Below the pieces are notes generated by a model, which ran no database searches, was not told the DNA's origin, and was given only the letters and a program-made list of their open reading frames with translations. Below, one piece after another: positions 44,160 to 53,905 of a stretch of 64,000 nucleotides of DNA; within the stretch, counting starts at the first letter, position 1; each line of letters starts with the position of its first letter. The DNA comes from Motiliproteus sp036960175 (GTDB lineage: Bacteria; Pseudomonadota; Gammaproteobacteria; Pseudomonadales; Balneatricaceae). The translations under genes and the position numbers were made by a program. Where the stretch lies: the NCBI GenBank assembly GCA_036960175.1, contig JBALWH010000026.1:1-64000 (forward strand), read 5' to 3'.

Positions 44160-45083
44160 ATGGATTATCAGTATTACCTTGCCAATGCGTTTACAGCCCG
44201 ACCCTACAGTGGTGCCCAGATCGCAGTCTTTTCCGATGCCCTAGGATTGGCAACGGATGAGATGCAAACATTGGCCACCGAGCTGAACCTCAGTGAATCG
44301 GTTTTCGTGCATTGTGTAGAGGGCGAAAATACCCATTTCCAACTGCGCATTTTCTCACCCACCCGAGAGGTCCATGCCGGAGCTCATACGCTGGTGGCTG
44401 CTTCCTACGTATTGGCCGTCAGAGGAAAAATCCCGCTAAAAGGGGAACAGGCTACCGCACTGCTGAAAAACCAGGACGAAACCATAGAAATCGATATATC
44501 CCACCGGCATGGCGTGCCAACACTGATGCAATACAGCCAGCAGATTACGCCCACCATTGATCGCTTTGTACCCTTACCCCAAGACCTAGCTGCGATGCTG
44601 TCCTTGTCCCAGGAGGATCTACAGGTCAGCGCCTATCAGCCGTTACTGGTTGCCCAACAATCGCCCTACCTGATAGTGCCGGTGAACAATCTACAGGCCT
44701 TAAATAAGGCCCGCTTTGGTTACCGCGCCTGGTCCAGCTCCACCGCGCCCTCTACCATAGTTCAGGAAATCCTGCTGGTCAGTGACCAGACCGAAACCCC
44801 CGCCGCGAATTTCCATGCGCGCCTGCTCGGGCCGCAGATAGCTCCTGATGTAGACCCTCCCGTAGGCCCTGCTCTACCCGCCTTCGCTGGCTATCTCTGT
44901 GCCCATGAACACATCCGGCATGGCACCCATATTCTGACGGTAGAACGCGGCAGCGACAGCACCCGCAAGAGCCTGTTGCATATGGAGATCGATAAGAAAA
45001 AGCACGCGGCTATTACTCTACGGGTTGGCGGCGAAGCAGTGATGGTTGGAGAAGGCAGGCTCTACAAACATGCTGAGGCCTAA
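44160..45083 (+). CDS. PhzF-family isomerase/epimerase-like protein
   Basis: A 307-residue protein from the ATG at 44160, which follows AAGGAACGAATC; a TTG six codons earlier is less likely. It opens with YYLANAFTARPYSGAQIAVF and contains LNLSESVFV, whose glutamate corresponds to the catalytic acid of PhzF, and FSPTREVHAGAHTLVAA in place of the more usual F-P-x-x-E-x-x-x-C-G-H-x-T motif. PhzF-like proteins include phenazine enzymes and many of unknown substrate. It is divergent from the TRAP operon and may act on the transported acid. Function is not assignable. Confidence 0.82.
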   Translation: MDYQYYLANAFTARPYSGAQIAVFSDALGLATDEMQTLATELNLSESVFVHCVEGENTHFQLRIFSPTREVHAGAHTLVAASYVLAVRGKIPLKGEQATALLKNQDETIEIDISHRHGVPTLMQYSQQITPTIDRFVPLPQDLAAMLSLSQEDLQVSAYQPLLVAQQSPYLIVPVNNLQALNKARFGYRAWSSSTAPSTIVQEILLVSDQTETPAANFHARLLGPQIAPDVDPPVGPALPAFAGYLCAHEHIRHGTHILTVERGSDSTRKSLLHMEIDKKKHAAITLRVGGEAVMVGEGRLYKHAEA

Positions 45084-45119
45084 GGGGGGTTGGATTAGTC
45101 CATAAGCGCACCATAGGTT

Positions 45120-45146
45120 CCCCAATGCCAATCACCGGCATTGGGG
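45120..45146. repeat. Perfect 10-bp inverted repeat between phzF-like gene and fdhD
   Basis: CCCCAATGCC (45120-45129) and GGCATTGGGG (45137-45146) with a seven-base loop. It sits between two convergent genes and may work as a terminator without a T tract. Confidence 0.7.
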
Positions 45147-45245
45147 GATTACAATGGTATTGAAAATACGCCACTACAATAGGGAACAAAACAGGGAGCA
45201 AAATAGGCTTAAAGAATCCTTGGCCATTAGCATTAAAAGATGGTC

Positions 45246-46055
45246 CTAAGTATAACGAACGTGGCTACCTTCCCGAGCAAAAGCAATCACATTCACACCC
45301 GCCTCCTTAGCTAGTTTGATCGCTAAGGCGGTCGGCGCTGACACCGCCACCAGATTGGCGATACCCACGGCGGCTACCTTGTGTACCATCTCGTAGCTGG
45401 CTCGGCTGGAAATCAGCACAAAGCCTTCAGACAAATCAACCTCAGCGCAAAGCAATGCCCCTATTAGTTTATCCAGGGCATTATGACGCCCGACATCTTC
45501 TCTTATACACAGAATCTCGCCCTCCAAGTTGCACCAGGCAGCACCGTGTACCGCACCCGTTAGCTGTTGCAGCGGCTGGTGTCTATCCAGCTGTGCCACC
45601 GCCTGTTGCACGGCGACATCACTGGGGGATTCAGTGCTAATCACAGGGTTTACAGGTCTGATCGCCTGCTGCAGTGAATCAGTACCACAGAGACCACAGC
45701 CGGTGCGTCCAGTCAGGTTACGTTTGCGTTGCTTTAGCCCCCGCTCGCGCCGGGCAGCAATGCTCAGGTTAATTTCGATACCCTCTGCACTGCTATTGAA
45801 ATCTAATTGATGGAGCTCTTGCGGAGATTCGATAATGCCTTCAGTTATGCTGAATCCCAGGGCAAAGTCATCCAGATCCTGAGGAGAAAGCATCATCACT
45901 AGGTGGCAAATACCGTTATAGCAAAGGGCTACCGGGGTCTCTACTGCCAACTGATCGGCAGTGACTTCAATCCCATCCGCTCGCCAACGAGTCACCGACA
46001 CAGGTTGCTTAGTAGCCACAGACGGTCCGCCACTGCTTTTGTCCACAGCCACCAT
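45246..46055 (-). CDS. fdhD: FdhD, sulfurtransferase for formate dehydrogenase
   Basis: A 269-residue protein. It has ETPVALCYNGICHLVMMLSP, the cysteine pair in GRTGCGLCG that carries sulfur from IscS to the molybdenum cofactor, and GAVHGAAWCNLEGEI then EDVGRHNALDKLIG. It is needed for activity of formate dehydrogenase and is also called FdsC. The ATG overlaps the fdsA stop (TAATG), indicating coupling. Last gene of the formate operon. Confidence 0.96.
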   Translation of the reverse strand: MVAVDKSSGGPSVATKQPVSVTRWRADGIEVTADQLAVETPVALCYNGICHLVMMLSPQDLDDFALGFSITEGIIESPQELHQLDFNSSAEGIEINLSIAARRERGLKQRKRNLTGRTGCGLCGTDSLQQAIRPVNPVISTESPSDVAVQQAVAQLDRHQPLQQLTGAVHGAAWCNLEGEILCIREDVGRHNALDKLIGALLCAEVDLSEGFVLISSRASYEMVHKVAAVGIANLVAVSAPTALAIKLAKEAGVNVIAFAREGSHVRYT

Positions 46056-48946
46056 TAATTACTGCTCTGTGTAGTTTTAGATTTAATTTTGGACTTAGAT
46101 TTAGAGCTGGGCCGCTTGCCCTGCAATTCCCGCTGCTGGCCTCTAAATTGTCGAAATGATTGTTGCCACACCGAAGGCTCCATGGCTTTTTCAACCTGTA
46201 CCGCCGTCACCTTATATTCCGGGCAATTGGTGGCCCAGTCGGAGTTATCTGTGGTTACCACGTTGGCCCCACTCTCAGGATGATGGAAGGTGGTGTACAC
46301 CACTCCCGGCTGCATGCGTTCGCTAATACGAGCGCGCATCACCGTCTGCCCGGCACGACTGGAAATACCTAGCCAATCACCATCTTGGATGCCCCTGTCT
46401 TCGGCATCATGGGGATGAATATCTAACCGATCTTCGTTATGCCACTGCTGGTTGTCAGTACGTCGGGTCTGAGCACCAACATTGTATTGGGACAGCACTC
46501 GACCGGTGGTGAGTATTAACGGAAAACGTCGGTTAACGCGCTCAGTGGTCGGTACAAACTCGGTAGTAACAAAACGACCTTTACCGATCGGAAAACTGGT
46601 CTCGTGCATGATCGGCATCCCCTCTGGATACTCATCATTACAAGGCCATTGAATACTGCCCAGGCGTTCCAGCTTTTCATAGCTGACCCCGGTAAAGGTC
46701 GGCGTCAGGGTTGCGATCTCATCCATTATTTCAGTGGGATGACTGTAGTTCATGGGGTAACCCAGGGCATTGGAAAGGTCCATGGTAACCTCCCAGTCAG
46801 CCTTCCCGGCCAAGGGTGCCATCACTTTGCGCACCCGATTGATACGGCGCTCGGCGTTGGTAAAAGTACCGTCTTTCTCCAGAAAGGTAGAACCCGGCAG
46901 CAACACATGGGCAAACTTCGCCGTCTCGTTAAGGAAGATATCCTGCACCACCAGCAACTCCAGCGATCGTAAGGCGGCCTCCACATGCTGGGTATTGGGA
47001 TCAGATTGAGCCACATCTTCGCCCTGCACATACATGCCTTTGTAATCACCATTAATCGCCGCGTTAAACATATTGGGAATGCGTAGCCCCGGCTCAGGGT
47101 CTAGGGTCACACCCCAAGCCTCTTCAAAACGGGCACGGACACTGTCGTCAGCTACCGACTGATAACCGGGGAACTCGTGGGGAAAGGAGCCCATATCGCA
47201 GGATCCTTGGACATTGTTCTGCCCCCGCAGCGGATTGACCCCGCCACCGGAACGACCGATATTGCCGGTGGCCATCGCCAGGTTAGCAATACCCATCACC
47301 ATGGTGGAGCCCTGACTGTGCTCAGTCACTCCCAAGCCATAGAAGATGCCGGCGTTATCGGCCAGGGCATAAGTTCGAGCAGCCTGGCGAATCGCTTCCG
47401 CGCTGAGGCCGGTAATGTTGGCCACATGCTCCGGGCTGTTTTCCGGCAAGCAGATAAACTCACGCCACTGATCAAAGGTCTCATCGGCACAGCGGCGTTT
47501 GATAAAATCACAATCTTCCAGGCCTTCTGTTATCACTACATGGGCCAGGCCATTAATCAACGCCACATTCGTACCGGGCAGCAACGGCAGATGCTGGGCA
47601 TGTTTTAAATGAGGCGTACCCAACAGGTCGATCCAACGGGGATCTGCGACGATCAGTTTTGCACCCTGGCGTAATCTTTTACGCATCTGGGAAGCAAACA
47701 CCGGATGGGCATCGGTGGGGTTGGCGCCGATGACCAGCATGACATCGCAATCCTGCACTGATTCGAAGGTCTGGGTGCCGGCAGATTCGCCCAACGTCTG
47801 TCGCAGGCCGTAGCCGGTGGGGCTATGGCAGACCCGAGCGCAGGTATCAGTATTGTTATTGCCAAAAGCCGTGCGAATCAGCTTCTGCATCAGATAAGTT
47901 TCTTCGTTAGTACAACGCGAGGAGGTGATACCACCAATACTGGTGCGACCATGTTTGGCCTGAATCGCTTTAAAGCGTTTGGCGGTATGGTCGATCGCCT
48001 GCTGCCAGCTAACCTCCTGCCAAGGCTGATCGATGCTGTCGCGAATCATGGGAGTAGTAATACGGTCTTTGTGGGTCGCATAACCAAAGGCGAAACGGCC
48101 TTTAACACAGGCATGACCGCAGTTAGCCCCACCGCCTTTGTAAGGCACCATTCGTACCAGCTGATCACCCTTCATTTCTGCCTTGAAGGAACAACCAACA
48201 CCACAATAGGCACAGGTGGTAACGATACTGTGTTCGGGCTGTCCCTGTTCAATCAGACTCTTTTCTGACAGGGTGGCGGTGGGACAGCTCTGCACACAGG
48301 CACCACAAGAAACGCAGTCGGAGGCCATGAAATTGTCCGCCCCGGTGCTGACTCTGGAGTCAAAGCCGCGCCCCTCGATGGTCAGAGCAAAACTGCCCTG
48401 CACTTCTTCACAGGCACGCACACAGCGGGAACAGACAATACATTTACTGGGGTCAAAGCTGAAATAGGGGTTGGAATGATCGGCCTTGTCCTGCAGATGG
48501 TTTTCACCACTAAAACCGTAACGTACCTCTCTGAGACCCACGGCACCGGCCATATCCTGCAATTCACAGTCACCATTTGCAGGACAGGTCAGACAGTCCA
48601 GCGGATGATCGGAGATATACAACTCCATGATATTACGGCGCAGCCGCCCCAGCTTTTCAGTCTGGGTACTTACCTTCATGTCAGGCTCTACCGGCGTGGT
48701 GCAAGACGCAGGATATCCCCGCCGCCCTTCGACCTGCACGGCGCAGAGGCGACAAGAGCCAAACGCTTCAAGATTATCGCTGGCACAAAGTTTGGGAATA
48801 TTGATACCCGCCAGAGTCGCGGCCCGCAGCACCGAGGTCCCTTCCGGGACTTGCACATGAATGCCATCGATCTGTAGGTTGATCTGCGTTTCAGACTTAA
48901 CCGCCGGAGTGCCTAGATCCTTATTGGGATCAAAAAAATCAAGCAT
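46055..48946 (-). CDS. fdsA: NAD-linked formate dehydrogenase alpha (catalytic) subunit
   Basis: A 963-residue protein. The ATG at 48946 (MLDFFDP) is eight bases after GGAGG. An N-terminal [2Fe-2S] domain (about 25-105, CASDNLEAFGSCRLCAVQV) precedes the NuoG-like DHPLDCLTCPANGDCELQ, then two ferredoxin motifs (CIVCSRCVRACEE, CVSCGACVQSCP), and a molybdopterin domain with its own cluster (CAYCGVGCSF). The molybdenum ligand is cysteine in ARVCHSPTGYG, not selenocysteine. It oxidises formate to CO2 in the cytoplasm. Confidence 0.96.
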   Translation of the reverse strand: MLDFFDPNKDLGTPAVKSETQINLQIDGIHVQVPEGTSVLRAATLAGINIPKLCASDNLEAFGSCRLCAVQVEGRRGYPASCTTPVEPDMKVSTQTEKLGRLRRNIMELYISDHPLDCLTCPANGDCELQDMAGAVGLREVRYGFSGENHLQDKADHSNPYFSFDPSKCIVCSRCVRACEEVQGSFALTIEGRGFDSRVSTGADNFMASDCVSCGACVQSCPTATLSEKSLIEQGQPEHSIVTTCAYCGVGCSFKAEMKGDQLVRMVPYKGGGANCGHACVKGRFAFGYATHKDRITTPMIRDSIDQPWQEVSWQQAIDHTAKRFKAIQAKHGRTSIGGITSSRCTNEETYLMQKLIRTAFGNNNTDTCARVCHSPTGYGLRQTLGESAGTQTFESVQDCDVMLVIGANPTDAHPVFASQMRKRLRQGAKLIVADPRWIDLLGTPHLKHAQHLPLLPGTNVALINGLAHVVITEGLEDCDFIKRRCADETFDQWREFICLPENSPEHVANITGLSAEAIRQAARTYALADNAGIFYGLGVTEHSQGSTMVMGIANLAMATGNIGRSGGGVNPLRGQNNVQGSCDMGSFPHEFPGYQSVADDSVRARFEEAWGVTLDPEPGLRIPNMFNAAINGDYKGMYVQGEDVAQSDPNTQHVEAALRSLELLVVQDIFLNETAKFAHVLLPGSTFLEKDGTFTNAERRINRVRKVMAPLAGKADWEVTMDLSNALGYPMNYSHPTEIMDEIATLTPTFTGVSYEKLERLGSIQWPCNDEYPEGMPIMHETSFPIGKGRFVTTEFVPTTERVNRRFPLILTTGRVLSQYNVGAQTRRTDNQQWHNEDRLDIHPHDAEDRGIQDGDWLGISSRAGQTVMRARISERMQPGVVYTTFHHPESGANVVTTDNSDWATNCPEYKVTAVQVEKAMEPSVWQQSFRQFRGQQRELQGKRPSSKSKSKIKSKTTQSSN

Positions 48947-50543
48947 GGTCATTGCCTCCACTAGACGCTTTCTCGGCTGTGCTTACCGTCTCAGCTAGCG
49001 CGGAAAAATGCTCTGGGAACAGATTTACAGCGCTGCGTACAGGGTTCGGTGTCATCCCCCCCATGGCGCAGAGAGAGCCATCTTCCATGGTGTCACACAG
49101 ATCCTCCAGTAGCTCCAAGTCAGCTTCCGGGTTGTGCCCTTGGATCAGGCGATCAATCACCTCGACACCTCGGGTAGACCCAATTCGACAGGGTGTGCAT
49201 TTACCGCAAGACTCTGCCACGCAAAACTCCATAGCAAAACGCGCCTGCTGCGCCATATCGACGCTATCGTCAAACACCACGATACCGCCATGGCCAAGCA
49301 CCGCACCTATCTCAGCAAATGCTTCGTAATCCAGCGGTGTATGCCACTGACTCTCAGGCAGATAAGCCCCCAGGGGACCGCCTACCTGAACCGCATGGAT
49401 GGGCCGCCCACTGGCGCTGCCGTTACCGTAATCTTGCAGCAGTTGTTTTAGCGTGGCGCCGAAGGCCAGCTCCACCAAACCACCGCGCTCAATATTGCCC
49501 GCCAGCTGGAAAGCCAAGGTACCCCGTGAACGCCCCATACCGAAATCGGCATAAGACTGCGCACCCTCGGCCAGAATATAAGGGATAGCAGCCAGCGAGA
49601 GTACGTTGTTAACCACGGTGGGTTGACCGAACAGACCGACCAGCGCGGGTAAGGGTGGTTTCGCTCGCACCAGACCGCGCTTACCTTCAAGGCTTTCTAA
49701 CAGAGAGGTCTCCTCACCGCAGATATAAGCCCCTGCCCCAAGACGCACCTCCAATCGGAAGCAGTGATCGCTACCACTGATAGCATCTCCGAGATAGCCG
49801 GCACTCTCAGCCTTAGCGATGGCCTGCTCCAGCATAACCTGCGCCTGTGGATATTCTGAGCGCAGATAGATATAACCTTGGCTTGCGCCTACCGCGAGGC
49901 CCGCGATAATCATGCCTTCAATCAGCATATAGGGGTCGGCTTCCATCACCAGTCGATCGGCAAAGGTACCGGAATCCCCTTCATCGGCATTGCAGACAAT
50001 ATACTTCTGAGGATTGCTATCTGCGCCTTCAGCATCCAACACCGTCTGCCACTTAATACCGGTCGGGAAAGCCGCACCGCCCCGCCCTCTTAGGCCTGAG
50101 CGCTTAACTTCATCAACAATCCCTTGAGGACTGAGCGTCAACGCTTTCTGCAAGCCCTTAAAGCCACCCTGATTAGAGTAATCTTCGATGGATAAAGGAT
50201 CGGCAATACCCGCACGGGCAAAGGTCAGGCGTTGTTGGTTTTTTAAATAGGGAATTTCTTCTGTTAACCCCTGACACAGCGGATGGGTTTGATCACCGTC
50301 CAGCATTCCCGCCGCCAAAAGTGACTCAACATCCTGAGCCCTAACGGGACCATAGGCGACCCGGCCTGCTGTCGTTTCTACTTCCAGTAGCGGCTCCAAC
50401 CAGAACAGGCCACGGGAACCGTTGCGGACGATATGCGGCGCCTCGTCCATGCCTTGGGTTAGCGCTTGCAATTGCATCACCAGACGATCAGCCCCCAGGG
50501 CCAACGCAGTAGTATCTTGAGGGATAAAGACGCGAACGGACAT
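48939..50543 (-). CDS. fdsB: NAD-linked formate dehydrogenase beta subunit (NuoF-like)
   Basis: A 534-residue protein from the ATG at 50543, preceded by GGAGG at seven bases. An N-terminal thioredoxin-like part precedes the FMN/NAD domain: LRGRGGAAFPTGIKW, CNADEGDSGTFADR, GAGAYICGEETSLLESLEG. The [4Fe-4S] site is ESCGKCTPCRIGSTR. It passes electrons to NAD. The start overlaps the fdsG stop (TGATG) and the stop overlaps fdsA by eight bases. Confidence 0.96.
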   Translation of the reverse strand: MSVRVFIPQDTTALALGADRLVMQLQALTQGMDEAPHIVRNGSRGLFWLEPLLEVETTAGRVAYGPVRAQDVESLLAAGMLDGDQTHPLCQGLTEEIPYLKNQQRLTFARAGIADPLSIEDYSNQGGFKGLQKALTLSPQGIVDEVKRSGLRGRGGAAFPTGIKWQTVLDAEGADSNPQKYIVCNADEGDSGTFADRLVMEADPYMLIEGMIIAGLAVGASQGYIYLRSEYPQAQVMLEQAIAKAESAGYLGDAISGSDHCFRLEVRLGAGAYICGEETSLLESLEGKRGLVRAKPPLPALVGLFGQPTVVNNVLSLAAIPYILAEGAQSYADFGMGRSRGTLAFQLAGNIERGGLVELAFGATLKQLLQDYGNGSASGRPIHAVQVGGPLGAYLPESQWHTPLDYEAFAEIGAVLGHGGIVVFDDSVDMAQQARFAMEFCVAESCGKCTPCRIGSTRGVEVIDRLIQGHNPEADLELLEDLCDTMEDGSLCAMGGMTPNPVRSAVNLFPEHFSALAETVSTAEKASSGGNDHA

Positions 50544-51034
50544 CAGCACACCTCCAGTGGCTGAGTGCCCAATTCATCCAGTAGCTGATCAAATTGGTCA
50601 GGGGTTACCCGGCCGACCACCTCGTCGTTAATACGCAGGGAAGGTCCACAGGCACAGTTACCCAAACAATATACCGGCTCAAGACTGTATTCGTGATCCT
50701 GGGTGGTCTGGTGGTAGCCAATGTTCAACCGCGTTTGAACATGCTGCTCCAGCTCTCTGGAGCCCCGGGCCTGACAGGCTTCGGCACGACATATCTGCAG
50801 TAGGTTGCGGCCGGGGGGAGAACGTCGAAAATGGTGATAAAAGCTAATGACACCGGTAATTTCAGCGGGTGTCTGTTGCAGCGCCTTGGCAATAATGGCA
50901 ACGGCTTCTGCGGGGATATAACCTAGGCTTGATTGAATCTCATGCAGTATCGGCAGCAAAGCACCGGGGCGCGCGTGATGGTGATCGACACTGGCGTCGA
51001 TAACGGCGCTATCGAATTCAGAGATCTCGCTCAT
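50543..51034 (-). CDS. fdsG: NAD-linked formate dehydrogenase gamma subunit (NuoE-like)
   Basis: A 163-residue thioredoxin-like [2Fe-2S] protein. The four cysteines are in LQICRAEACQARG and YCLGNCACGPSLRI. The N-terminal helices (LLPILHEIQSSLGYIPAEAV) are typical for NuoE and FdsG. First gene of fdsGBA-fdhD. The small FdsD subunit of some homologous operons was not found nearby. Confidence 0.95.
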   Translation of the reverse strand: MSEISEFDSAVIDASVDHHHARPGALLPILHEIQSSLGYIPAEAVAIIAKALQQTPAEITGVISFYHHFRRSPPGRNLLQICRAEACQARGSRELEQHVQTRLNIGYHQTTQDHEYSLEPVYCLGNCACGPSLRINDEVVGRVTPDQFDQLLDELGTQPLEVC

Positions 51035-51191
51035 AGGTTGTACTCGTCTTTATTGTCGATAAAAGATGAGCTGAACCCAATCTAATGATCACTCATCTGT
51101 TGCGTTTAATTTTAACTGCTGTCAAACAATCCGAAGACAGCGCTGCTGTCACTGTGTCTATGACAGCAGGGGCTTTAGGCGCATCGGGGCG

Positions 51192-51725
51192 TTAAAGATC
51201 AGTCCATACAAAGGCGTTGCCAGGCTTATTATCGGGTTCGTCATCCGAGTTGTTGTCCGTCTTGGTATCAGGCCTGTTTTTATACTGCAATCCCTGCAGA
51301 AATCGACGCAGAACCTGATCTTTGCACCCACGGTAATGCTGATGATTAGCTTTGCGGAAGAAGGCACTCAATTCATGTTTACTGATACTAAAATCAGCCA
51401 ACTCCAAAATATCCAGCATATCGGTATCTTTCAGATTTAAGGCAATTTTGAGTTTTCTGAAAATAATATTATTGGTTAGCGTTTTCTCAGGCTTCGGCTG
51501 TTCGCCTTCCTGTTTGCCGCGCTTCTCGCTAATCAAACCATTGAGAAAAGTCGCCAGTTGCTTGTCGTTACACTTCTGATAATCGGCGTCATCGTCTTTT
51601 TTTAGCCACTGGCTGATTTGTTCCCGAGTCACGGTAACATCAGCTAGCCCGAAGACAGCAATCATCTTCGAATCACTCATATCGAAGATGAAACGGATAC
51701 GGCGCAAAACATCGTTATTGGTCAC
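51192..51725 (-). CDS. DUF1456 (YehS-like) family protein
   Basis: A 177-residue protein with two copies of the DUF1456 repeat. Repeat 1: NNDVLRRIRFIFDMSDSKMI. Repeat 2: NNIIFRKLKIALNLKDTDML. Each is followed by the CNDKQLATFLNGLI- or CKDQVLRRFLQGL-type helix. E. coli YehS has the same layout and no known function. The tail is Asp/Asn-rich and probably disordered. It stands alone between the formate operon and rluA. Confidence 0.9.
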   Translation of the reverse strand: MTNNDVLRRIRFIFDMSDSKMIAVFGLADVTVTREQISQWLKKDDDADYQKCNDKQLATFLNGLISEKRGKQEGEQPKPEKTLTNNIIFRKLKIALNLKDTDMLDILELADFSISKHELSAFFRKANHQHYRGCKDQVLRRFLQGLQYKNRPDTKTDNNSDDEPDNKPGNAFVWTDL

Positions 51726-51926
51726 AAATAGATCCTGAATAAAACGGTTGTTAAGTTAGCAGAGCCCATCAGCTTATAGCCTTCCACTGGTGTTCAGCGT
51801 CAGACACATTGTTGGGCCCTATCAATAAGAATCAGGGTAGCATAAACCATGATTGGAAAACCCTTAGCAACAACCTGATTCAGCCTCTGTAATAGTAGCT
51901 TGTTAGCAAACAAATCTAATGCCTTA

Positions 51927-52598
51927 TTAAAACGGACAAGGACACAGAGCCTCCATTCTTTCGCCGCTAACAGGATGAACAAATTCAATACTGCTGGCAT
52001 GCAGCATCAGGCGCTTCGCCATATGAAAGGCCTCATCGGAGGCGTAGAGATCGCAGCCCAAAATCGGGTGGCCGATTTCACGGCTGTGAATACGTAATTG
52101 ATGGGTACGACCAGATACCGGCTTAAATAACACACGCGTCGCAAAAGTGTCTTGTAAGCGCTCAATAACGCGAAAGTTCGTCAGCGCATTCTTGCCCGTT
52201 TCGTAGCAGATCTTTTGCAAGGGAAAGTTAGGTTTGTCTTTGGCAATGGGCAGGTCAATAGATCCGCAGTCATCCGCCAAGTGTCCATGCAATAACGCGG
52301 TATAGGTTTTAGCAACGGTACGGTCTTGAAACTGCTTGGTGATATGAGCGTTAACCGGCTTATTCAGCGCGATAATAAGCAGGCCAGAAGTCCCAAAGTC
52401 CAATCGGTGAAGCATGGTCGCCGTGGGAAAATCTTGCACCAAGCGAAAGTGTACGGAGTCTTTATTCAACGGATGTTTACCAGACAAGCTCAGCAAAGCT
52501 GTCGGCTTATTGATGAGTAACAGGTGCTCATCCTGATAGATAATCTCTATTTGTTCATGACAGAGCGGCACAATAAAAGGATCAGCTTGCGGTTGCAT
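51927..52598 (-). CDS. rluA: RluA, 23S rRNA and tRNA pseudouridine synthase
   Basis: A 223-residue protein without an S4 domain, the size of E. coli RluA (219). It has IIYQDEHLLLINKPTALLSL, the catalytic HRLDFGTSGLLI, the PNFPLQKICYETGK stretch matching the E. coli protein, and KPVSGRTHQLRIHSREIGHPI. RluA modifies U746 of 23S rRNA and U32 of some tRNAs. Confidence 0.92.
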   Translation of the reverse strand: MQPQADPFIVPLCHEQIEIIYQDEHLLLINKPTALLSLSGKHPLNKDSVHFRLVQDFPTATMLHRLDFGTSGLLIIALNKPVNAHITKQFQDRTVAKTYTALLHGHLADDCGSIDLPIAKDKPNFPLQKICYETGKNALTNFRVIERLQDTFATRVLFKPVSGRTHQLRIHSREIGHPILGCDLYASDEAFHMAKRLMLHASSIEFVHPVSGERMEALCPCPF

Positions 52599-52641
52599 GG
52601 AACATCTCGGTCAGAATCAATTGGTGTGACTAGTGGCCATA

Positions 52642-52944
52642 CTATCTTTTTTTACGCTCATAAGTGGGTTGTTCATATTCACTATAATCGATGGATTGTT
52701 CCTGCCATAGAGATGGCTTTTCATCTTTCCTTTCTTGAATTGATTTTCCGTGAATGCGGAGATGAATGTCCTCCATCATGTCTGATAACTCTTTATTTGA
52801 AGCCAAACCCAGAAATACGCCTGCTTGCATAAAACCTTCCAGCCTATGACGCTGTACCGGAGGGATTTTATAACTATCTCTAGAGGCAGAAAAAATTTGT
52901 TCCAGCTTCTTTTTAACTTCAGCTAAATATGAGTCTCTATTCAT
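52642..52944 (-). CDS. Small hypothetical protein
   Basis: A 100-residue soluble protein with AGGGAACACG before the ATG at 52944. The N-terminal half is helical (YLAEVKKKLEQIFSASRDSY, RHRLEGFMQAGVFLGLAS), and the C-terminal part is charged and probably disordered, ending in KKR. I do not recognise a family. It lies between rluA and rsuA on the same strand. Confidence 0.65.
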   Translation of the reverse strand: MNRDSYLAEVKKKLEQIFSASRDSYKIPPVQRHRLEGFMQAGVFLGLASNKELSDMMEDIHLRIHGKSIQERKDEKPSLWQEQSIDYSEYEQPTYERKKR

Positions 52945-53049
52945 CGTGTTCCCTAGAGTAAGGCGTGTGTGACGAGCAGCTTAATCCAAGCGCTGAGCAG
53001 AATACTGACCAGACTTAAAACCGCTAATGCAACACGCCCAAATTATTAA

Positions 53050-53733
53050 TCAAAAAGACCCTATCTCGTCAGCCGTTAAATAGCGCCATTGTCCTAACCC
53101 TATATCCAGGCTGACTCCACCAATTTTTTGCCGATGTAACGCGACAACTCGGTTACCGACGGCAGCAAACATACGCTTAACCTGGTGGTGCTTTCCTTCA
53201 GTGATCGTCAAAAGTACTTTTTGGGGGCTGACAATATCTAACTTAGCCGGCAACGTCAGTGATTTTTCGCCTTGTAATTGTACGCCCTGTTCGAATATCG
53301 AAACCACATCAGCAGCGATAGGGTCGCGTAACTCAACCTGGTAAATTTTTTCACACTGTTTTTTGGGAGTAATAATATTGTACGACCAACGCCCGTCGTC
53401 AGAGGCCAATACCAAACCCGTCGTATCAGCATCTAAGCGCCCAGCAATATGAAGATCACAGGCATTGTCGACATCAATATAATTGAATACTGAGGGATAA
53501 ACCTCATCAATATTTGAGCAGACGGTGTCTAACGGTTTATGCATCATTATGTAACGCGAGGCACGGGCGGTAAGTTCTTGGCCATCTATGGTAACTGTAT
53601 TATTTTCATGCACTTGAGTAGCTTCGTTGATCACAACTTCAGCATTAACTAGTACCTCTCCAGCGTTCACCAGCGCCATCGCTTCGGCGCGGGTAAGTTC
53701 GGTACTTTTACAGATGAATTTATCAAGGCGCAT
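53050..53733 (-). CDS. rsuA: RsuA, 16S rRNA pseudouridine-516 synthase
   Basis: A 227-residue protein starting at MRLDKFICKST (53733), the same start as E. coli RsuA; upstream ATGs exist without ribosome sites. An S4 RNA-binding domain (about 1-55) precedes the synthase domain with IAGRLDADTTGLVLASDDG as catalytic motif and EGKHHQVKRMFAAVGN. It modifies U516 of 16S rRNA. Confidence 0.92.
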   Translation of the reverse strand: MRLDKFICKSTELTRAEAMALVNAGEVLVNAEVVINEATQVHENNTVTIDGQELTARASRYIMMHKPLDTVCSNIDEVYPSVFNYIDVDNACDLHIAGRLDADTTGLVLASDDGRWSYNIITPKKQCEKIYQVELRDPIAADVVSIFEQGVQLQGEKSLTLPAKLDIVSPQKVLLTITEGKHHQVKRMFAAVGNRVVALHRQKIGGVSLDIGLGQWRYLTADEIGSF

Positions 53734-53905
53734 TGCAGACAACATTATGAGAATGAACAAAGCACGCCATTATCCGCTTTCGTCAGTGAAACACCAGAGA
53801 CCTGAAGCGAACAGCACTGCAGTTTGTCCTCAGCATCGACCTAAAGTGCGGCATGCTGTTAAGGTTTTAGTGACAAGGTTAACCCTGTGTCTATGAGTGG
53901 GCCTG

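Noticed and set aside
45120..45146. Inverted repeat as a classical rho-independent terminator
   Set aside because: The stem is perfect but no T tract follows on either strand, so it was listed only as a repeat.
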